This document shows, one piece after another, positions 46,118 through 56,902 of a stretch of DNA of 64,000 nt (position 1 is the stretch's first letter; every line of letters begins with the position of its first letter). Source of the stretch: Serratia bockelmannii. Its GTDB lineage: Bacteria > Pseudomonadota > Gammaproteobacteria > Enterobacterales > Enterobacteriaceae. The notes under the pieces are model-generated. The model made no database searches, was not told where the DNA came from, and saw only the letters and a program-made list of their open reading frames with translations. The stretch is taken from positions 1,178,001-1,242,000 of the forward strand of contig NZ_VOUX01000033.1 in the NCBI RefSeq assembly GCF_008011855.1. The letters run 5' to 3'. Made by a program: the position numbers and the translations under genes.

Positions 46118-47728
46118 ATGGCCACTCCTTTGCTCGCAATTCAAGATCTCAGCATCGCCTTCCGCCAGGGCGATACCATCACGCCGGTGGTCAACGAACT
46201 CTCGCTGCAAATCGCGCCGGCGGAAACGCTGGCGCTGGTAGGAGAATCCGGCTCCGGCAAAAGCGTCACCGCCCTGTCGATACTGCGCCTGCTGCCCGCG
46301 CCGCCGATGGTTTACCCTGCCGGCGATATCCTGTTCAACGGCGACTCGTTGCTGCATGCGCCGGAAGCGGCGCTGCGCAAGGTGCGCGGCAATCAGATCG
46401 CGATGATCTTTCAGGAACCGATGGTGTCGCTTAACCCACTGCACACCATCGAAAAACAGCTGGCGGAAGTGTTGATGCTGCACCGCGGCCTGCGGCGCGA
46501 AGCCGCGCGCGCAGAGATCGTCGAGTGCCTGGAACGCGTCGGCATCCGTCAGGCCAAGAGCCGGCTGCAGGATTACCCGCATCAGCTGTCCGGCGGCGAA
46601 CGCCAGCGGGTGATGATCGCCATGGCGGTGTTGACCCGCCCAAAACTGCTGATCGCCGACGAACCCACCACCGCGCTCGACGTTACTATCCAGGCGCAGA
46701 TCCTGACGCTGCTGCAAGAACTGAAGCAGGAGATGGGCATGGGGTTGCTGTTTATCACCCATAATCTGAATATCGTGCGCCGCCTGGCGGATAACGTGGC
46801 GGTAATGCGTCAGGGGCGCTGCGTAGAGCAAAACGCCCGCACGCAGCTGTTCAGCCGGCCGCAACATCCTTACACGCAGCAGCTGCTGGCCGCCGAGGAC
46901 GTCGGTGAACCGCTGCCGCTGCCTGCCGCAGCCAACAGGCGCCCCGGCGACGAGCGGCCGCTGCTCAAGGTGGAAGATCTGCAGGTGCGCTTCCCTATTC
47001 GACGCGGCCTGCTGCGCCGCACGGTGGATTATCACTATGCGTTGAAGTCATTGAGTTTCGAGCTGCGCGCCGGGGAAAGCGTGGGGCTGGTGGGAGAATC
47101 CGGCTCGGGCAAAAGTACCACCGGGCTGGCGCTGCTGCGCCTGCTGGCCTCGCAGGGTGCCATCTGGTTCGACGGCGAACCGCTGCACCCGCTCACGATG
47201 AAGCAGATGCTGCCCTACCGCAGCCGAATGCAAATCGTCTTCCAGGATCCCTATTCCGCCCTGAACCCGCGCCTGAACGTGCAGCAGATCATCGCCGAAG
47301 GGCTGGAAGTGCACCAGCGGCTTACTGCCGAGCAGCGGGAACAGCGCGTGATCGCGGTGTTGCAGGAGGTCGGGCTGGATCCGCAGCTGCGCCACCGCTA
47401 TCCCACCGAGTTCTCCGGCGGCCAGCGCCAGCGTATCGCCATCGCGCGCGCACTGATCCTGCAGCCGCAGCTGCTGATCCTCGATGAGCCAACCTCTTCA
47501 CTGGATAAATCGGTGCAGGCGCAGATCCTGACGCTGCTGAAATCGCTGCAGCAACGCCACCGGCTGGCTTATCTGTTCATCAGCCATGACCTGCAGGTGG
47601 TGCGTTCGCTATGCCACCAGGTCATCGTGTTGCGACAGGGAGAAGTGGTTGAACAGGGAGACTGCCGGGCGATTTTCGCGGCGCCCGCCGCCGACTATAC
47701 CCGTCAACTGCTGCAGTTGGCGGACTAG
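46118..47728 (+). CDS. yejF: Peptide ABC transporter double ATPase YejF
   Basis: 536 residues from the ATG at 46118 (E. coli 529), one base after the yejE stop; a longer frame from 46094 lies inside yejE. Two nucleotide-binding domains: [10 protein letters not shown] with LSGGERQRV in the first and [10 protein letters not shown] with [15 protein letters not shown] in the second, each with a full Walker B. It powers YejBE. It ends 8 bp from the convergent yejG. Confidence 0.95.
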   Translation: MATPLLAIQDLSIAFRQGDTITPVVNELSLQIAPAETLALVGESGSGKSVTALSILRLLPAPPMVYPAGDILFNGDSLLHAPEAALRKVRGNQIAMIFQEPMVSLNPLHTIEKQLAEVLMLHRGLRREAARAEIVECLERVGIRQAKSRLQDYPHQLSGGERQRVMIAMAVLTRPKLLIADEPTTALDVTIQAQILTLLQELKQEMGMGLLFITHNLNIVRRLADNVAVMRQGRCVEQNARTQLFSRPQHPYTQQLLAAEDVGEPLPLPAAANRRPGDERPLLKVEDLQVRFPIRRGLLRRTVDYHYALKSLSFELRAGESVGLVGESGSGKSTTGLALLRLLASQGAIWFDGEPLHPLTMKQMLPYRSRMQIVFQDPYSALNPRLNVQQIIAEGLEVHQRLTAEQREQRVIAVLQEVGLDPQLRHRYPTEFSGGQRQRIAIARALILQPQLLILDEPTSSLDKSVQAQILTLLKSLQQRHRLAYLFISHDLQVVRSLCHQVIVLRQGEVVEQGDCRAIFAAPAADYTRQLLQLAD

Positions 47729-47736
47729 CGGCGAAT

Positions 47737-48081
47737 TTAGAAAGGGTATTGCGCGCTGAGCGGTTCGGCGATCGCGGCGCCGACGTTTTTCAGGCGGCAC
47801 ATGGTGGCGCTCTCGTCGCTGCGCTGCACGAACAGGCAAGGTTCCCCTTCCCATTCAACAATCGCGCAGTCGACCTGAATCTCCTGCAGCGACAGATTGA
47901 GCTGTTGCATGACCTGCCAGGCCTCGGCCCCTTCATGGCTGAGTAACTTCAGACCAATCAGGTTGTTATCTTCGTCTATTCCGTTAAACGGAATCGGTTC
48001 GACCTTCACGCCGGTGAAACCAGATAGCCAACGATAACTTTGCGGCAAGCGATGCACTACCGAAAGTTGGATACTCTCCAC
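47737..48081 (-). CDS. yejG: Conserved protein YejG
   Basis: 114 residues, the same length as E. coli YejG; soluble, no known function. It opens [20 protein letters not shown]. It converges on yejF. Upstream on its strand lies the long 594-bp gap to bcr. Confidence 0.9.
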   Translation of the reverse strand: MESIQLSVVHRLPQSYRWLSGFTGVKVEPIPFNGIDEDNNLIGLKLLSHEGAEAWQVMQQLNLSLQEIQVDCAIVEWEGEPCLFVQRSDESATMCRLKNVGAAIAEPLSAQYPF

Positions 48082-48675
48082 ATGAAATCCCTAGATTGAA
48101 AAGGTGAAACACTTTTACCTGACAGGGTTACTAAGTTATAGCCGCTGACTCCCGACTCTGCCGCGCACAAATGTTATTTAAATGTAAATTTTGCCGCTAG
48201 CCATTAACCTGACCCCGTGCTTGCCGATGCCGTGCCATTTTTTGGCGCGCCGTGCGGTGTTATTTCACGGCATTTTGCGACTCAGCTCGCATTTTTGCGT
48301 TATATGTAACCCTTTCCCGCAGCGATCTCAACTCTTTTTTCTTGCAATGCGACTACTTTTCCGTCGCCATATTTTTACAATGAAGAAACATTTAGCCCGC
48401 CACGTTAGCGCAACTGTCTCTTCTAATAGCTTGATTTATATCAATCCTAATACAAACAGCTCACGCTGTTCAGCCGACAGAGCGCCGCGCCTCCCGAGGA
48501 ATATTAGGCGATGCGGCGGTGGAATTTTTTAACAAAAAACACACAGAGGGGAAAACGGCCAATTAATTAGCTTGCGTATATTTAGCAACAAATTTTTCAT
48601 TGCCAGTTGCACCCTGAAATGGCAAGGCGCAACCCTAAGGCGATGCGGGGCAAAACGCCCCGAATCGGGAGAACG
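48082..48675. other. 594-bp gap between yejG and bcr
   Basis: AT-rich and without a supportable protein gene; a 113-codon + frame (48191-48532) has no ribosome-binding site and an unlikely composition. It contains a perfect FNR-type palindrome at 48431-48444. On the + strand just after that, CGCCGCGCC and GGCGATGCGGCG could pair (48482-48521), with six Ts at 48525-48530, so a small RNA is possible. GGGGC/GCCCC near 48650 is a short hairpin past the bcr stop with no T-run. Confidence 0.5.
48431..48444. promoter_or_regulatory. FNR-type palindrome
   Basis: TTGATTTATATCAA matches the FNR consensus TTGATNNNNATCAA exactly. It is 350 bp upstream of yejG on the minus strand and has no annotated + strand target. 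The 14-bp match is by eye; no promoter was tested around it. Confidence 0.55.
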
Positions 48676-49872
48676 TCAGGCTGCGCGATCGCGCGGCCGG
48701 CTGGCGTAAACATAGAACAGCACCGCCACGATGCTGCACAGCGCCATCGAGGTGACCATGGGCCAGGCGCTTTTGCCCGGCGCCATCGACAGCACCGCTC
48801 CCACCAGCGCACCGATGCTGAAGCGCAACGTACCGGCCAAGGAAGAAGCCGTGCCCGCCATATGCGGGAAATCATCCAGGATCACCGCCATGGCGTTGGA
48901 GGAGATCATCGCGATGCACCCCAGATAGACCGCAACGCCGATCACCAGCGCCCAGAAACCCAGACCGACAGCGCTCACCGCCAGCAGCCACAGCCCCATC
49001 GCCAGCTGTACCAGCAGCCCCAGCTTGAACATCTTGACCGCGCCGAACCGCCGCACGTTGCGGCTGTTAATCAGCGTCGTCAGGAACAGGAACACGATGT
49101 TCAGCGCAAAATAGTAGCCGAAGTGTTGCGGCGAAACGTGGTTCAGTTCGATGTAGACGAACGGCCCGGCGCTGAGGAACGAGAACATGCCGGCGAACGA
49201 GAAGGCGCTGGCCAGCATGTAGCTCAGCACCCGTTTGTGGCGGAACAGCGAACCGAAATTGCCCAGCGTGGTGCGCAGGTGGAACCGCTGTCGCCGTTCT
49301 TTCGGCAGCGTCTCCTTGATGAACAGGGCCACCAGCAGTGAACCGATCAACGCCGCGGCGCCCATGGTCCAGAAGATGGCGTGCCAACTGAACCACAGCA
49401 GCAGCGCCCCGCCGATCATCGGCGCCAGCAGCGGCGCGATGGTCATCACCAGAATGACGAACGACATCATGCGCGAGAACTCGTCCTTGGTGAACATGTC
49501 GCGCATCAAGGCGTTGATCACTACGCTGGCGGCGGCGGCGGCCAAACCGTGCAGGAAACGCAGCCCGATCAGCTGATCGATCGATTGCGCCATGGCGCAG
49601 GCGCAGCCGGCGATGGCGAAGATCAGCGTACCCCACAGGATCACCGGCTTGCGGCCGATGCTGTCCGACATCGGCCCATAGAACAGCTGCCCGAAGGCAA
49701 AGCCGAGCATATAGGCGCTGAGCGTCATCTGCACGCTGCCGGACTCGACGCCAAACTGGGCGGCGATCACCGGCATACTGGGCAGGTACATGTCGATGGC
49801 CAACGGCATCAACATGGACAACAGGCCCAGAATGAAAATCAAACCGAGATGAGAGGTTCGGTTCTGTTGCAC
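48676..49872 (-). CDS. bcr: Bcr/CflA family multidrug efflux transporter
   Basis: 398 residues from a GTG at 49872 (E. coli Bcr 396). AAGGAG at 49887-49882 is nine bases upstream; an ATG at 49899 lies beyond this site and would add residues absent from the family. It has 12 membrane segments and the MFS motif [16 protein letters not shown]. Bcr exports bicyclomycin and sulfonamides. It precedes rsuA's end on the same strand, in E. coli order. Confidence 0.93.
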   Translation of the reverse strand: MQQNRTSHLGLIFILGLLSMLMPLAIDMYLPSMPVIAAQFGVESGSVQMTLSAYMLGFAFGQLFYGPMSDSIGRKPVILWGTLIFAIAGCACAMAQSIDQLIGLRFLHGLAAAAASVVINALMRDMFTKDEFSRMMSFVILVMTIAPLLAPMIGGALLLWFSWHAIFWTMGAAALIGSLLVALFIKETLPKERRQRFHLRTTLGNFGSLFRHKRVLSYMLASAFSFAGMFSFLSAGPFVYIELNHVSPQHFGYYFALNIVFLFLTTLINSRNVRRFGAVKMFKLGLLVQLAMGLWLLAVSAVGLGFWALVIGVAVYLGCIAMISSNAMAVILDDFPHMAGTASSLAGTLRFSIGALVGAVLSMAPGKSAWPMVTSMALCSIVAVLFYVYASRPRDRAA

Positions 49873-49913
49873 GTTCCACGACTCCTTAATCGGCCGCAAT
49901 CGATGATCGGTTA

Positions 49914-50627
49914 TCAGTCCTGCAGGTGCGGCGCGCCCACGCTGGCGATCTCTTCTTCGGTCAGTGGGCGGTATTCACCCGGCGCCAGATCGTCATCCAG
50001 CACGATGGCGCCGATGCGCTCGCGGTGCAACGCGATCACCCGATTGCCGACGGCAGCGAACATCCGCTTCACCTGGTGGTAGCGCCCTTCGCTGAGGGTC
50101 AGGCGCACCACGTGCTCGTCGACCTGCTCCAGCGTCGCCGGCCGCGTCAGATCTTTCTCGTTGTGCAGTTGCACCCCTTCGGCGAAACGCTGCGCGGTGT
50201 CTTCCGCCAGCGGGTGCTCCAGCGTCACCAAATAGGTTTTCTCACAGTGGTGGCGTGGCGACGTGACGCGGTGCGACCACTGGCCGTCGTCGGTCATCAG
50301 CACCAGCCCGGTGGTGTCGATATCCAACCGTCCTGCGGCGTGCAGCTTGTACGCGACCGGCTCATCGAGGAAGTACAGCACCGTCGGATGATCGGGATCG
50401 TCGGTGGAACAGACGTAACCCTGCGGTTTGTTGAGCATGAAATAGCGCGGGCCGTTCTGCTGCTGCAGCGGATTGCCGTCGAACGCCACTTCTTGCTCCG
50501 GGGTCAGTTTGACAGCCCCGCTCTTCACCACCTCACCGTCCACGGTGACGCGTTTAGCCCGAAGTTCGCGCGCAACCAGCGCACGGCTAATGCCTAACTG
50601 CTGAGATAAAAACTTGTCCAATCGCAT
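49914..50627 (-). CDS. rsuA: 16S rRNA pseudouridine(516) synthase
   Basis: 237 residues from the ATG at 50627 ([12 protein letters not shown]), E. coli 231; the longer frame from 50708 is not family-like. An N-terminal S4 RNA-binding domain (about 1-60) is followed by the RsuA catalytic domain with [17 protein letters not shown], which carries the catalytic Asp, and [11 protein letters not shown]. It modifies U516 of 16S rRNA. It is divergent from radD. Confidence 0.94.
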   Translation of the reverse strand: MRLDKFLSQQLGISRALVARELRAKRVTVDGEVVKSGAVKLTPEQEVAFDGNPLQQQNGPRYFMLNKPQGYVCSTDDPDHPTVLYFLDEPVAYKLHAAGRLDIDTTGLVLMTDDGQWSHRVTSPRHHCEKTYLVTLEHPLAEDTAQRFAEGVQLHNEKDLTRPATLEQVDEHVVRLTLSEGRYHQVKRMFAAVGNRVIALHRERIGAIVLDDDLAPGEYRPLTEEEIASVGAPHLQD

Positions 50628-50945
50628 GGGATCTGCTTTGCCTGTCGTTGTTATGATCGCATTGATCGTATTGCCAAAATATGACGCCCGCCGTTGCACC
50701 GGGTGCAAATGGCAGGTTCAGGGGGGAAATCGCGTGGGGGAACAGCGATTGCTGTCACACGAGTATAGCGGTACAACGCGTTGCCCGACAGGGGTAATTT
50801 TCACGCTTCTCGCACCGCGCGCGCGCAGAAGGCATAATAATAGAAATTTTTCGGCCGCCCGGCACGTAAAATGTCACGGTTTCTGTGGGAACAGAGGTGA
50901 CAAAACCGGTTCCCGGCGGCCCATTCCAACCTACGGCGTTCATTT

Positions 50946-52703
50946 ATGGCCTTTACCCTACGCCCCTACCAACTGGAAGCGGTCGAAGCCACCATCAACC
51001 ATTTCCGGCGGCACCCCGAACCGGCGCTGATCGTGCTGCCGACCGGTGCCGGCAAAAGCCTGGTGATCGCCGAGCTGGCGAAGCGCGCCCGCGGGCGGGT
51101 GCTGGTGCTGGCGCACGTCAAGGAACTGGTGGCGCAAAACCACGCCAAATACTGCGCCTACGGCCTGGAAGCGGATATCTTCGCCGCCGGCCTGCAGCAG
51201 AAAGAGAGCGCCGGCAAGGTGGTGTTCGGCAGCGTACAGTCCGTCGCGCGCAACCTGCCGCTGTTCGACGGCGCCTTTTCGCTGCTGATCGTCGATGAAT
51301 GCCACCGCATCAGCGACGACGACGACAGCCAGTACCAGCAAATCATCCAGCATTTACAGAAAACCAACCCGCAGCTGCGGCTGCTGGGGCTGACCGCCAC
51401 GCCTTACCGACTGGGCAAGGGCTGGATTTACCAGTATCACTACCATGGCTTCACCCGCGGCGACGGCGCCAGTCTGTTTCGCGACTGCATCTACGAGCTG
51501 CCGCTGCGCTACATGATTAAGAACGGCTTCCTGGTGCCGCCTGAGCGGCTGGATATGCCGATCGTGCAATATGACTTCAGCCGGCTGGAGGCCAGGAGCA
51601 ACGGCCTGTTCAGCGAAGCGGATCTGAACCGCGAGCTGAAGCGGCAAAACCGCGTCACGCCGCACATCATCAGCCAGATCGTGGAGTACGCAGAGGATCG
51701 CAAAGGCGTGATGATCTTCGCCGCCACCGTCGAACACGCCCGCGAGATCCACGGCCTGTTGCCGAACGGCGAAGCCGCGCTGGTCAGCGCCGAAACGCCG
51801 CCCGCCGAGCGCGATGCGCTGATCGACGCGTTCAAACAGCAGCGGCTGCGCTATCTGGTCAACGTCGCGGTATTGACCACCGGTTTCGACGCGCCGCACG
51901 TCGATCTGATCGCGATCCTGCGCCCCACCGAGTCCGTCAGCCTGTACCAGCAGATCGTCGGGCGCGGGCTGCGGCTGGCGCCCGACAAAAAGGATTGCCT
52001 GATCCTCGACTACGCCGGCAACCCGCACGATCTGTTCACGCCGGAGGTCGGCGTCAGCAAGCCGCACGGCGACAGCCAGCCGGTGCAGGTGTTCTGCCCG
52101 GCCTGCGGCTTCGCCAATCTGTTCTGGGGCAAGTGCACCGAGAACGGCGACATTATCGAGCACTACGGCCGCCGCTGCCAGGGGTGGCTGGAAGACGACG
52201 ACGGCCACCGCGAACAGTGCGATTACCGCTTCCGGTTCAAGAGCTGCCCGCACTGCGGCGCGGAGAACGACATCGCCGCACGCCGCTGCCATCAGTGTCA
52301 GGAGGTGCTGGTCGATCCCGACGACATGCTGAAGGCGGCGCTGAAGCTGAAAGACGCGCTGGTGCTGCGCTGCGGCGGCATGGAGCTGCAGAGCGGCCGC
52401 GATGACAAGGGCGAATGGCTGAAGGCCACCTATTACGACGAGGACGGCACCAGCACCAGCGAGCGTTTCCGCCTGCAGACGCCGGCGCAGCGCAAAGCGT
52501 TCGAGATGCTGTTCCTGCGCCCGCACCAGCGCGCACCGGGCGTGCCGTTCGCCTGGCACACCGCCGCCGACGTGCTGGCGCAACAGCAGGCGCTGCGCCA
52601 TCCGGATTTCGTGGTGGCGCGCAAACGCGGGCAGTTTTGGCAGGTGCGCGAGAAAGTGTTCGATTATCAAGGCCGTTTCCGCCGCGCCAATCAATTGACC
52701 TGA
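50946..52703 (+). CDS. radD: DEAD/DEAH-box ATPase RadD
   Basis: 585 residues (E. coli RadD/YejH 586). It is an SF2 helicase-like ATPase: motif I LPTGAGKS (about 35-42), DECH box in [10 protein letters not shown], motif III LTATP and motif [11 protein letters not shown]. The C-terminus carries Cys pairs CPACG, CPHCG and CHQCQ forming zinc ribbons. It aids DNA repair and recombination with SSB and RecA. Upstream 50628-50945 (318 bp) is divergent promoter DNA without a gene. Confidence 0.94.
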   Translation: MAFTLRPYQLEAVEATINHFRRHPEPALIVLPTGAGKSLVIAELAKRARGRVLVLAHVKELVAQNHAKYCAYGLEADIFAAGLQQKESAGKVVFGSVQSVARNLPLFDGAFSLLIVDECHRISDDDDSQYQQIIQHLQKTNPQLRLLGLTATPYRLGKGWIYQYHYHGFTRGDGASLFRDCIYELPLRYMIKNGFLVPPERLDMPIVQYDFSRLEARSNGLFSEADLNRELKRQNRVTPHIISQIVEYAEDRKGVMIFAATVEHAREIHGLLPNGEAALVSAETPPAERDALIDAFKQQRLRYLVNVAVLTTGFDAPHVDLIAILRPTESVSLYQQIVGRGLRLAPDKKDCLILDYAGNPHDLFTPEVGVSKPHGDSQPVQVFCPACGFANLFWGKCTENGDIIEHYGRRCQGWLEDDDGHREQCDYRFRFKSCPHCGAENDIAARRCHQCQEVLVDPDDMLKAALKLKDALVLRCGGMELQSGRDDKGEWLKATYYDEDGTSTSERFRLQTPAQRKAFEMLFLRPHQRAPGVPFAWHTAADVLAQQQALRHPDFVVARKRGQFWQVREKVFDYQGRFRRANQLT

Positions 52704-52865
52704 GCGAACGGTCCTCAATCTGGACAGGTTTTCGTTGCCCTGCAGGCGGCTTTCCGTTAAAATGCCGCGCGCTTTACCTGGGCCTGCCCGGCGTTAAAGC
52801 GGATTTCCGAACTTGCTACTTGGGTCGCCTGTAGCAGGGTAAATTTTCTTTTAAGAGAAAAAACA
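52704..52865 (+). promoter_or_regulatory. rplY promoter and leader with hairpin, possible autogenous control site
   Basis: Between radD and rplY a GTTAAAATG-type -10 region (about 52757) precedes a leader with TGCTAC (52814-52819) pairing with GTAGCA (52831-52836) about 30 bp before the ATG. L25 is reported to repress its own translation in E. coli; whether this hairpin is the target is inference. Confidence 0.4.
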
Positions 52866-53150
52866 ATGTTCACTATCAATGCAGAAGTACGTAAAGACCA
52901 GGGTAAAGGTGCGAGCCGCCGCCTGCGTGCAGCAAACAAATTCCCAGCTATCGTTTACGGTGGCAAAGAAGCTGCAGTTTCCATCGAATTGGACCATGAT
53001 TCTGTTAAGAACATGGAAGCTAAACCAGAATTCTACAGCGAAGCAGTAACTCTGGTTATCGACGGTAAAGAAACCAAAGTTAAGGTTCAGGCTGTACAGC
53101 GTCACCCGTTCAAGCCAAAACTGGCTCACATCGACTTCGTTCGCGTTTAA
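52866..53150 (+). CDS. rplY: 50S ribosomal protein L25
   Basis: 94 residues, the short enterobacterial form of the TL5/L25 5S rRNA-binding protein, without the CTC extension. It opens [20 protein letters not shown] and ends [18 protein letters not shown], both conserved. Codon choice is that of a highly expressed gene (many AAA, GTT, GCA). It is monocistronic, with its own terminator. Confidence 0.98.
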   Translation: MFTINAEVRKDQGKGASRRLRAANKFPAIVYGGKEAAVSIELDHDSVKNMEAKPEFYSEAVTLVIDGKETKVKVQAVQRHPFKPKLAHIDFVRV

Positions 53151-53189
53151 TCGCTACGTTTTCGAACCTTTCGGGACGCCGAAATAAAG

Positions 53190-53213
53190 AACGCCGCAAT
53201 TGCGGCGTTTTTT
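53190..53213 (+). terminator. Terminator after rplY
   Basis: AACGCCGCA/TGCGGCGTT with an AT loop is followed by six Ts. Confidence 0.93.
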
Positions 53214-53234
53214 ATTGTCTGCGATTCGGCGCGC

Positions 53235-54242
53235 TTACTTGCCGCTGCCGGTCCGGCGCTGCAGCTGATCGCGCAGGTTCGGCGGCGTGCCTCTGATGGT
53301 CAGCGTGTCAGTGGCCGCATCCCAGAAAATGCGTTCGCCCAGCAGCATGGCGTCGAAGTTCAGGCTGATGCCGCCGCCGCTGCCGGCAAATTTGGTCAGT
53401 TGGCGCAGCGTGCCGCGATCCGCCGGGAAGCTCTCCTCCAGCTCATACCCTTGCTCGCTGGAGAACTGCATGAAGTCTTTCTCGCCGAGCGGCGACAGCT
53501 CCTGCGACAAGGCCTGCAGTTCAATCTCTTCGCCGGCCTGCAGCTGTTCGTTGCAGTAGCTGTACACCTGCTGGCGCACCGACTGGCGCTCGTTCTTGTC
53601 CAGCTGCGCATCGGCGCAGTAGTCGTCTACCGCCTGCAGCAGCCCGCGGTTTTGCGCCTTGGTGTCCAACCCTTCGGACGCCGCCAGGAAATCCATGAAG
53701 AAGTCGGCGACCTTACGGCCTACGCGCCCGCGCAGGAAGGTCAGATAGCGGGTCGATTCCGGGTTGGTTTCCCATTCGGTCAGATCGATGCGCGCGACGA
53801 TATCGGCGTTGTTGATGTCCAGATAGTGCGTGGTGTTGATATCCAGCTCTTCGTTGACGCGCATGCTGTTACGGCTGTTCAGCACCGCGATCAGCAGGTA
53901 CTCCACCGCCAGATAACGGTATTGGCCGAACAGCACCACGCCGCCTTCGGCAAACGGATACTTCGCCAGTTCGTCGCGCAGGCGGCCGGTCGCCGCGCGG
54001 CTGAAGGCCAGAAAGTCCTTATCGTCCTTGCGGCAGGTGCGCAGCGCTTCCGCCAGCTCGCTACCTTCGTTGAACAGGCCTAAGGCCTTGCTCTTGGCGC
54101 TGTAGACGCGATGCAGTTCCGTCATCATTTCTTCCACCGCCGCGTTGGTAGGAAGCAAGGAATCGCGCAGCACCACGTCCAGCGTTTGCTCGTCGCGTTT
54201 CACCAACTGATGCAAAGCGATCTGGTCGATATCCAGACTCAT
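53235..54242 (-). CDS. yejK: Nucleoid-associated protein NdpA/YejK
   Basis: 335 residues (E. coli 335), opening [20 protein letters not shown] and containing [20 protein letters not shown]. It is a nucleoid-associated protein that binds DNA and interacts with topoisomerases. It is divergent from yejL with about 210 bp between, in the same order as E. coli. Confidence 0.94.
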   Translation of the reverse strand: MSLDIDQIALHQLVKRDEQTLDVVLRDSLLPTNAAVEEMMTELHRVYSAKSKALGLFNEGSELAEALRTCRKDDKDFLAFSRAATGRLRDELAKYPFAEGGVVLFGQYRYLAVEYLLIAVLNSRNSMRVNEELDINTTHYLDINNADIVARIDLTEWETNPESTRYLTFLRGRVGRKVADFFMDFLAASEGLDTKAQNRGLLQAVDDYCADAQLDKNERQSVRQQVYSYCNEQLQAGEEIELQALSQELSPLGEKDFMQFSSEQGYELEESFPADRGTLRQLTKFAGSGGGISLNFDAMLLGERIFWDAATDTLTIRGTPPNLRDQLQRRTGSGK

Positions 54243-54452
54243 GGTAAATCCTCCTGTTCTTTAGGCGCGTATTCAAACACTGAAGGCCCCGACCTGCAAT
54301 ACTAAAAACCGCGGCAAACCGGAAAGGCGCTGCGAGGAGCAGCCCCGCCACGGGCGCCCCCTTCCCCAAATGACAGGAAGTGATAAAAGAGCGGAAAATC
54401 ACTGCCCTATACGGTAAGATAGGGCACTTTGCAGATTACTAAGCGCAATTTT

Positions 54453-54680
54453 ATGCCACAATCATCCCGTTACAGTGACGAACACGTTGAACAACTGCTC
54501 TCAGAGCTGGTCAATGTTCTGGAAAAACACCATACCCCCACCGATCTTTCCCTGATGGTGCTGGGCAACATGGTCACTAATTTGATCAACACCAGCGTTG
54601 CCCCCGCGCAGCGGAAAACCCTGGCAAGATCGTTCGCGGAAGCCCTGCAGGCTTCTGTCCGTGAAGACAAAGCACATTAA
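54453..54680 (+). CDS. yejL: UPF0352 protein YejL
   Basis: 75 residues from the ATG at 54453 ([20 protein letters not shown]), the same length as E. coli YejL; the frame extends back to 54429. It is helical, dimeric in known structures, function unknown. yejM follows nine bases after the stop, so the two are coupled. Confidence 0.92.
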   Translation: MPQSSRYSDEHVEQLLSELVNVLEKHHTPTDLSLMVLGNMVTNLINTSVAPAQRKTLARSFAEALQASVREDKAH

Positions 54681-54689
54681 TATTGACTT

Positions 54690-56471
54690 ATGGTGACAAA
54701 CCGTCAGCGTTATCGTGAAAAAGTCTCCCAGATGATCAGCTGGGGGCACTGGTTCGCCTTATTCAACATCCTGCTCGCCCTTGGGCTGGGCAGCCGCTAC
54801 CTGTTTGTTACCGACTGGCCCGCATCCCTGCTGGGCCGGGTCTATGCCTTTGTCAGCCTGCTGGGACATTTCAGCTTTATCGTGTTCGCCGGCTATTTGC
54901 TGGTGATCTTCCCGCTCACCTTCGTGGTGATGTCGCAGCGGCTGCTGCGATTTATTTCCGCCGCGCTGGCCACTATCGGGCTCACGCTGTTGCTGGTCGA
55001 CAGCGAAGTGTTCTCCCATTTCCACCTGCACCTCAATCCGGTGGTGTGGGATCTGGTGGTCAACCCGGACCAGAGTGAGCTGTCGCGCGACTGGCAGCTG
55101 ATGTTTATCTGCGTGCCCGTGATCTTCCTGGTGGAGATGTTGTTCGGCACTTGGAGCTGGCAGAAGCTGCGCAGCCTGAACCGCCGCCGCTTCGGCAAAC
55201 CGCTGGCGGCGCTGTTTATCAGCGCCTTTTTCGCGTCGCACCTGATTTACATTTGGGCTGACGCCAACTTCTATCGCCCGATCACCATGCAGCGAGCCAA
55301 TCTGCCGCTCTCGTACCCGATGACCGCGCGCAAGTTCCTCGAAAAACACGGCCTGCTCGACCAGCAAGAGTATGAGCGCCGCCTGATGCAACAGGGCAAC
55401 CCGGAAGCGGTGGCGGTGGAGTATCCGCTCAGCGATCTCAGCTACGGCGATAAAGGCAGCGGCTATAACCTGCTGATGATCGTGGTGGACGGCATTCGCG
55501 CCAAAGACGTGGCGCAGGACATGCCGGCGCTGACGCGCTTCGCCCAGGAAAACGTGCGCTTCAGCGATCACTACAGCTCGGGTAATCATGCCGACACCGG
55601 GCTGTTCGGCCTGTTCTACGGCATTTCTCCGACCTATCTGGACAGCGTGCTCGCCGGCCGCAAGCCGTCGGCGCTGCTCAACGCGCTCGGCGATCAGGGC
55701 TACCAACTGGGGCTGTTCTCTTCCGACGGTTTCAACGCCAGCCTGTACCGCCAGGCCCTGTTGACCGACTTCTCGCTGCCGACGCCGGCGCCGCAAAGCG
55801 ACGCGCAAACCACGCAGCAATGGCAGCGCTGGCTGACGGATCAGGGCGGCAAAGAGCCGTGGTTCTCCTATATCAACTTCAGCGGCGCCGAGCCGGCCGA
55901 AGGCGACAAAAACCCGGCGCCGGCCGATTTTATCCAACGCTATCGCACCGGCGCGCAAGACGTGGATGCCCAGATAGCCCAGGTGCTGGATACCCTGAAA
56001 CAGCGTGGCCTGCTGGACAAAACCGTGGTGGTGATCACCGCCGAATACGGCGTCGAATTCAACGACAGCGGCAAAGGCCAATGGGGCGCCGGCACTGCCT
56101 TCAACCAGGCGCAACTGCAGGTGCCATTGGTGATCCACTGGCCGGGCACCCCGGCGCAGACCATCAGCAAGCTGACCGGCCATAACGACGTGATGCGCAC
56201 CTTGATGCAACGGTTGCTGCACGTGAAAACCGCGCCGAAAGACTATTCGCAGGGCGAAGATCTGTTCACCGCCCAGCGCCGCAACGACTGGATCGCCACC
56301 GGCGATGGCAATCAGCTGGTGATTACCACGCCAACGCAAACGCTGATGCTGGACAACAGCGGTAACTATCGCGTCTACGATCAGAACGGCGATGAAATAA
56401 AAGACGAGAAACCGCAGCTTGCTCTGCTGCTGCAGGTGCTGACCGATGTAAAACGCTTTATCGCCAACTAA
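54690..56471 (+). CDS. yejM: Inner membrane sulfatase-like protein YejM (PbgA/LapC)
   Basis: 593 residues (E. coli 586). Five membrane segments cover about 20-190, then a periplasmic alkaline phosphatase/sulfatase-fold domain (about 245-590) with LLMIVVDGIRAKD and SSGNHADTGLFGLFYG. In E. coli it binds LPS and restrains LapB/FtsH turnover of LpxC, setting LPS synthesis. The tRNA-Pro gene follows 78 bp on. Confidence 0.94.
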   Translation: MVTNRQRYREKVSQMISWGHWFALFNILLALGLGSRYLFVTDWPASLLGRVYAFVSLLGHFSFIVFAGYLLVIFPLTFVVMSQRLLRFISAALATIGLTLLLVDSEVFSHFHLHLNPVVWDLVVNPDQSELSRDWQLMFICVPVIFLVEMLFGTWSWQKLRSLNRRRFGKPLAALFISAFFASHLIYIWADANFYRPITMQRANLPLSYPMTARKFLEKHGLLDQQEYERRLMQQGNPEAVAVEYPLSDLSYGDKGSGYNLLMIVVDGIRAKDVAQDMPALTRFAQENVRFSDHYSSGNHADTGLFGLFYGISPTYLDSVLAGRKPSALLNALGDQGYQLGLFSSDGFNASLYRQALLTDFSLPTPAPQSDAQTTQQWQRWLTDQGGKEPWFSYINFSGAEPAEGDKNPAPADFIQRYRTGAQDVDAQIAQVLDTLKQRGLLDKTVVVITAEYGVEFNDSGKGQWGAGTAFNQAQLQVPLVIHWPGTPAQTISKLTGHNDVMRTLMQRLLHVKTAPKDYSQGEDLFTAQRRNDWIATGDGNQLVITTPTQTLMLDNSGNYRVYDQNGDEIKDEKPQLALLLQVLTDVKRFIAN

Positions 56472-56549
56472 CTGCTTAAAACTAAAGCAATCAAGTGGCG
56501 AGGCGCTTGCATTAACATCGGGAATCGGTAGTATGATTTTTCATAGCGT

Positions 56550-56626
56550 CGGCATGTAGCGCAGCCTGGTAGCGCACCGTCATGGGGTGTCGGGGGTCGG
56601 AGGTTCGAATCCTCTCATGCCGACCA
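56550..56626 (+). tRNA. proL: tRNA-Pro, anticodon GGG
   Basis: 77 nt with encoded CCA. The acceptor stem CGGCATG pairs with CATGCCG, the D loop is AGCGCAGCCTGGTAGCGCA, the anticodon loop is ATGGGGT with GGG at 56584-56586, and the T arm is GGAGGTTCGAATCCTC. It differs at few positions from E. coli proL, which also follows yejM. Confidence 0.97.
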
Positions 56627-56683
56627 AATTTAAGAAAACCTGCTGTTACAGCAGGTTTTTTTTCGTCTGCACGTCGAGAGGAT
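56608..56683 (+). repeat. Direct repeat copy 1: tRNA-Pro 3' end plus terminator
   Basis: The 3' 19 nt of the tRNA, its terminator and flanking bases recur with a 164-bp offset at 56772-56847. The first 64 bp are identical; over 76 bp only three positions differ. This layout is that of an attachment site repeated at a tRNA 3' end. Confidence 0.85.
56636..56664 (+). terminator. Terminator of the tRNA-Pro gene
   Basis: AACCTGCTG/CAGCAGGTT with a TTA loop is followed by eight Ts. An identical copy occurs at 56801-56827 within the downstream repeat. Confidence 0.93.
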
Positions 56684-56771
56684 GAGAATCTCCGAAGGAG
56701 GTTTGAGCCGAACGTAGTGAGACCACGTTGCTTTAGCAACGGCCCGCAGGGCAAGCATCGAAGATGCGCAT

Positions 56772-56847
56772 AATCCTCTCATGCCGACCAAATTTAAGAA
56801 AACCTGCTGTTACAGCAGGTTTTTTTTCGTCTGCATATTGAGAGGAT
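56772..56847 (+). repeat. Direct repeat copy 2: displaced tRNA-Pro 3' end plus terminator
   Basis: Repeats 56608-56683. The rest of the tRNA is missing, so this copy cannot make a tRNA. The 88 bp between the copies contain a perfect hairpin CGTTGC/GCAACG (56727-56742) and GCCCGCAGGGC. The catabolic cluster begins 55 bp beyond, with mhbM ending at 56903. Confidence 0.85.
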
Positions 56848-56902
56848 TAGGCCGCACCGGTTTGGCCCATGCGCTAGCGGAGGTCTGGGCAGGGCCTCTC
56901 TT

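Noticed and set aside
48191..48532. 113-codon + frame in the yejG-bcr gap
   Set aside because: No ribosome-binding site, AT-rich non-coding composition, and no family resemblance. A small RNA is a better guess for part of this stretch.
56676..56771. ERIC- or REP-type element in the spacer between the tRNA repeats
   Set aside because: It has small perfect hairpins, but the sequence does not match the ERIC or REP consensus as I know them. It is left as an unexplained spacer.
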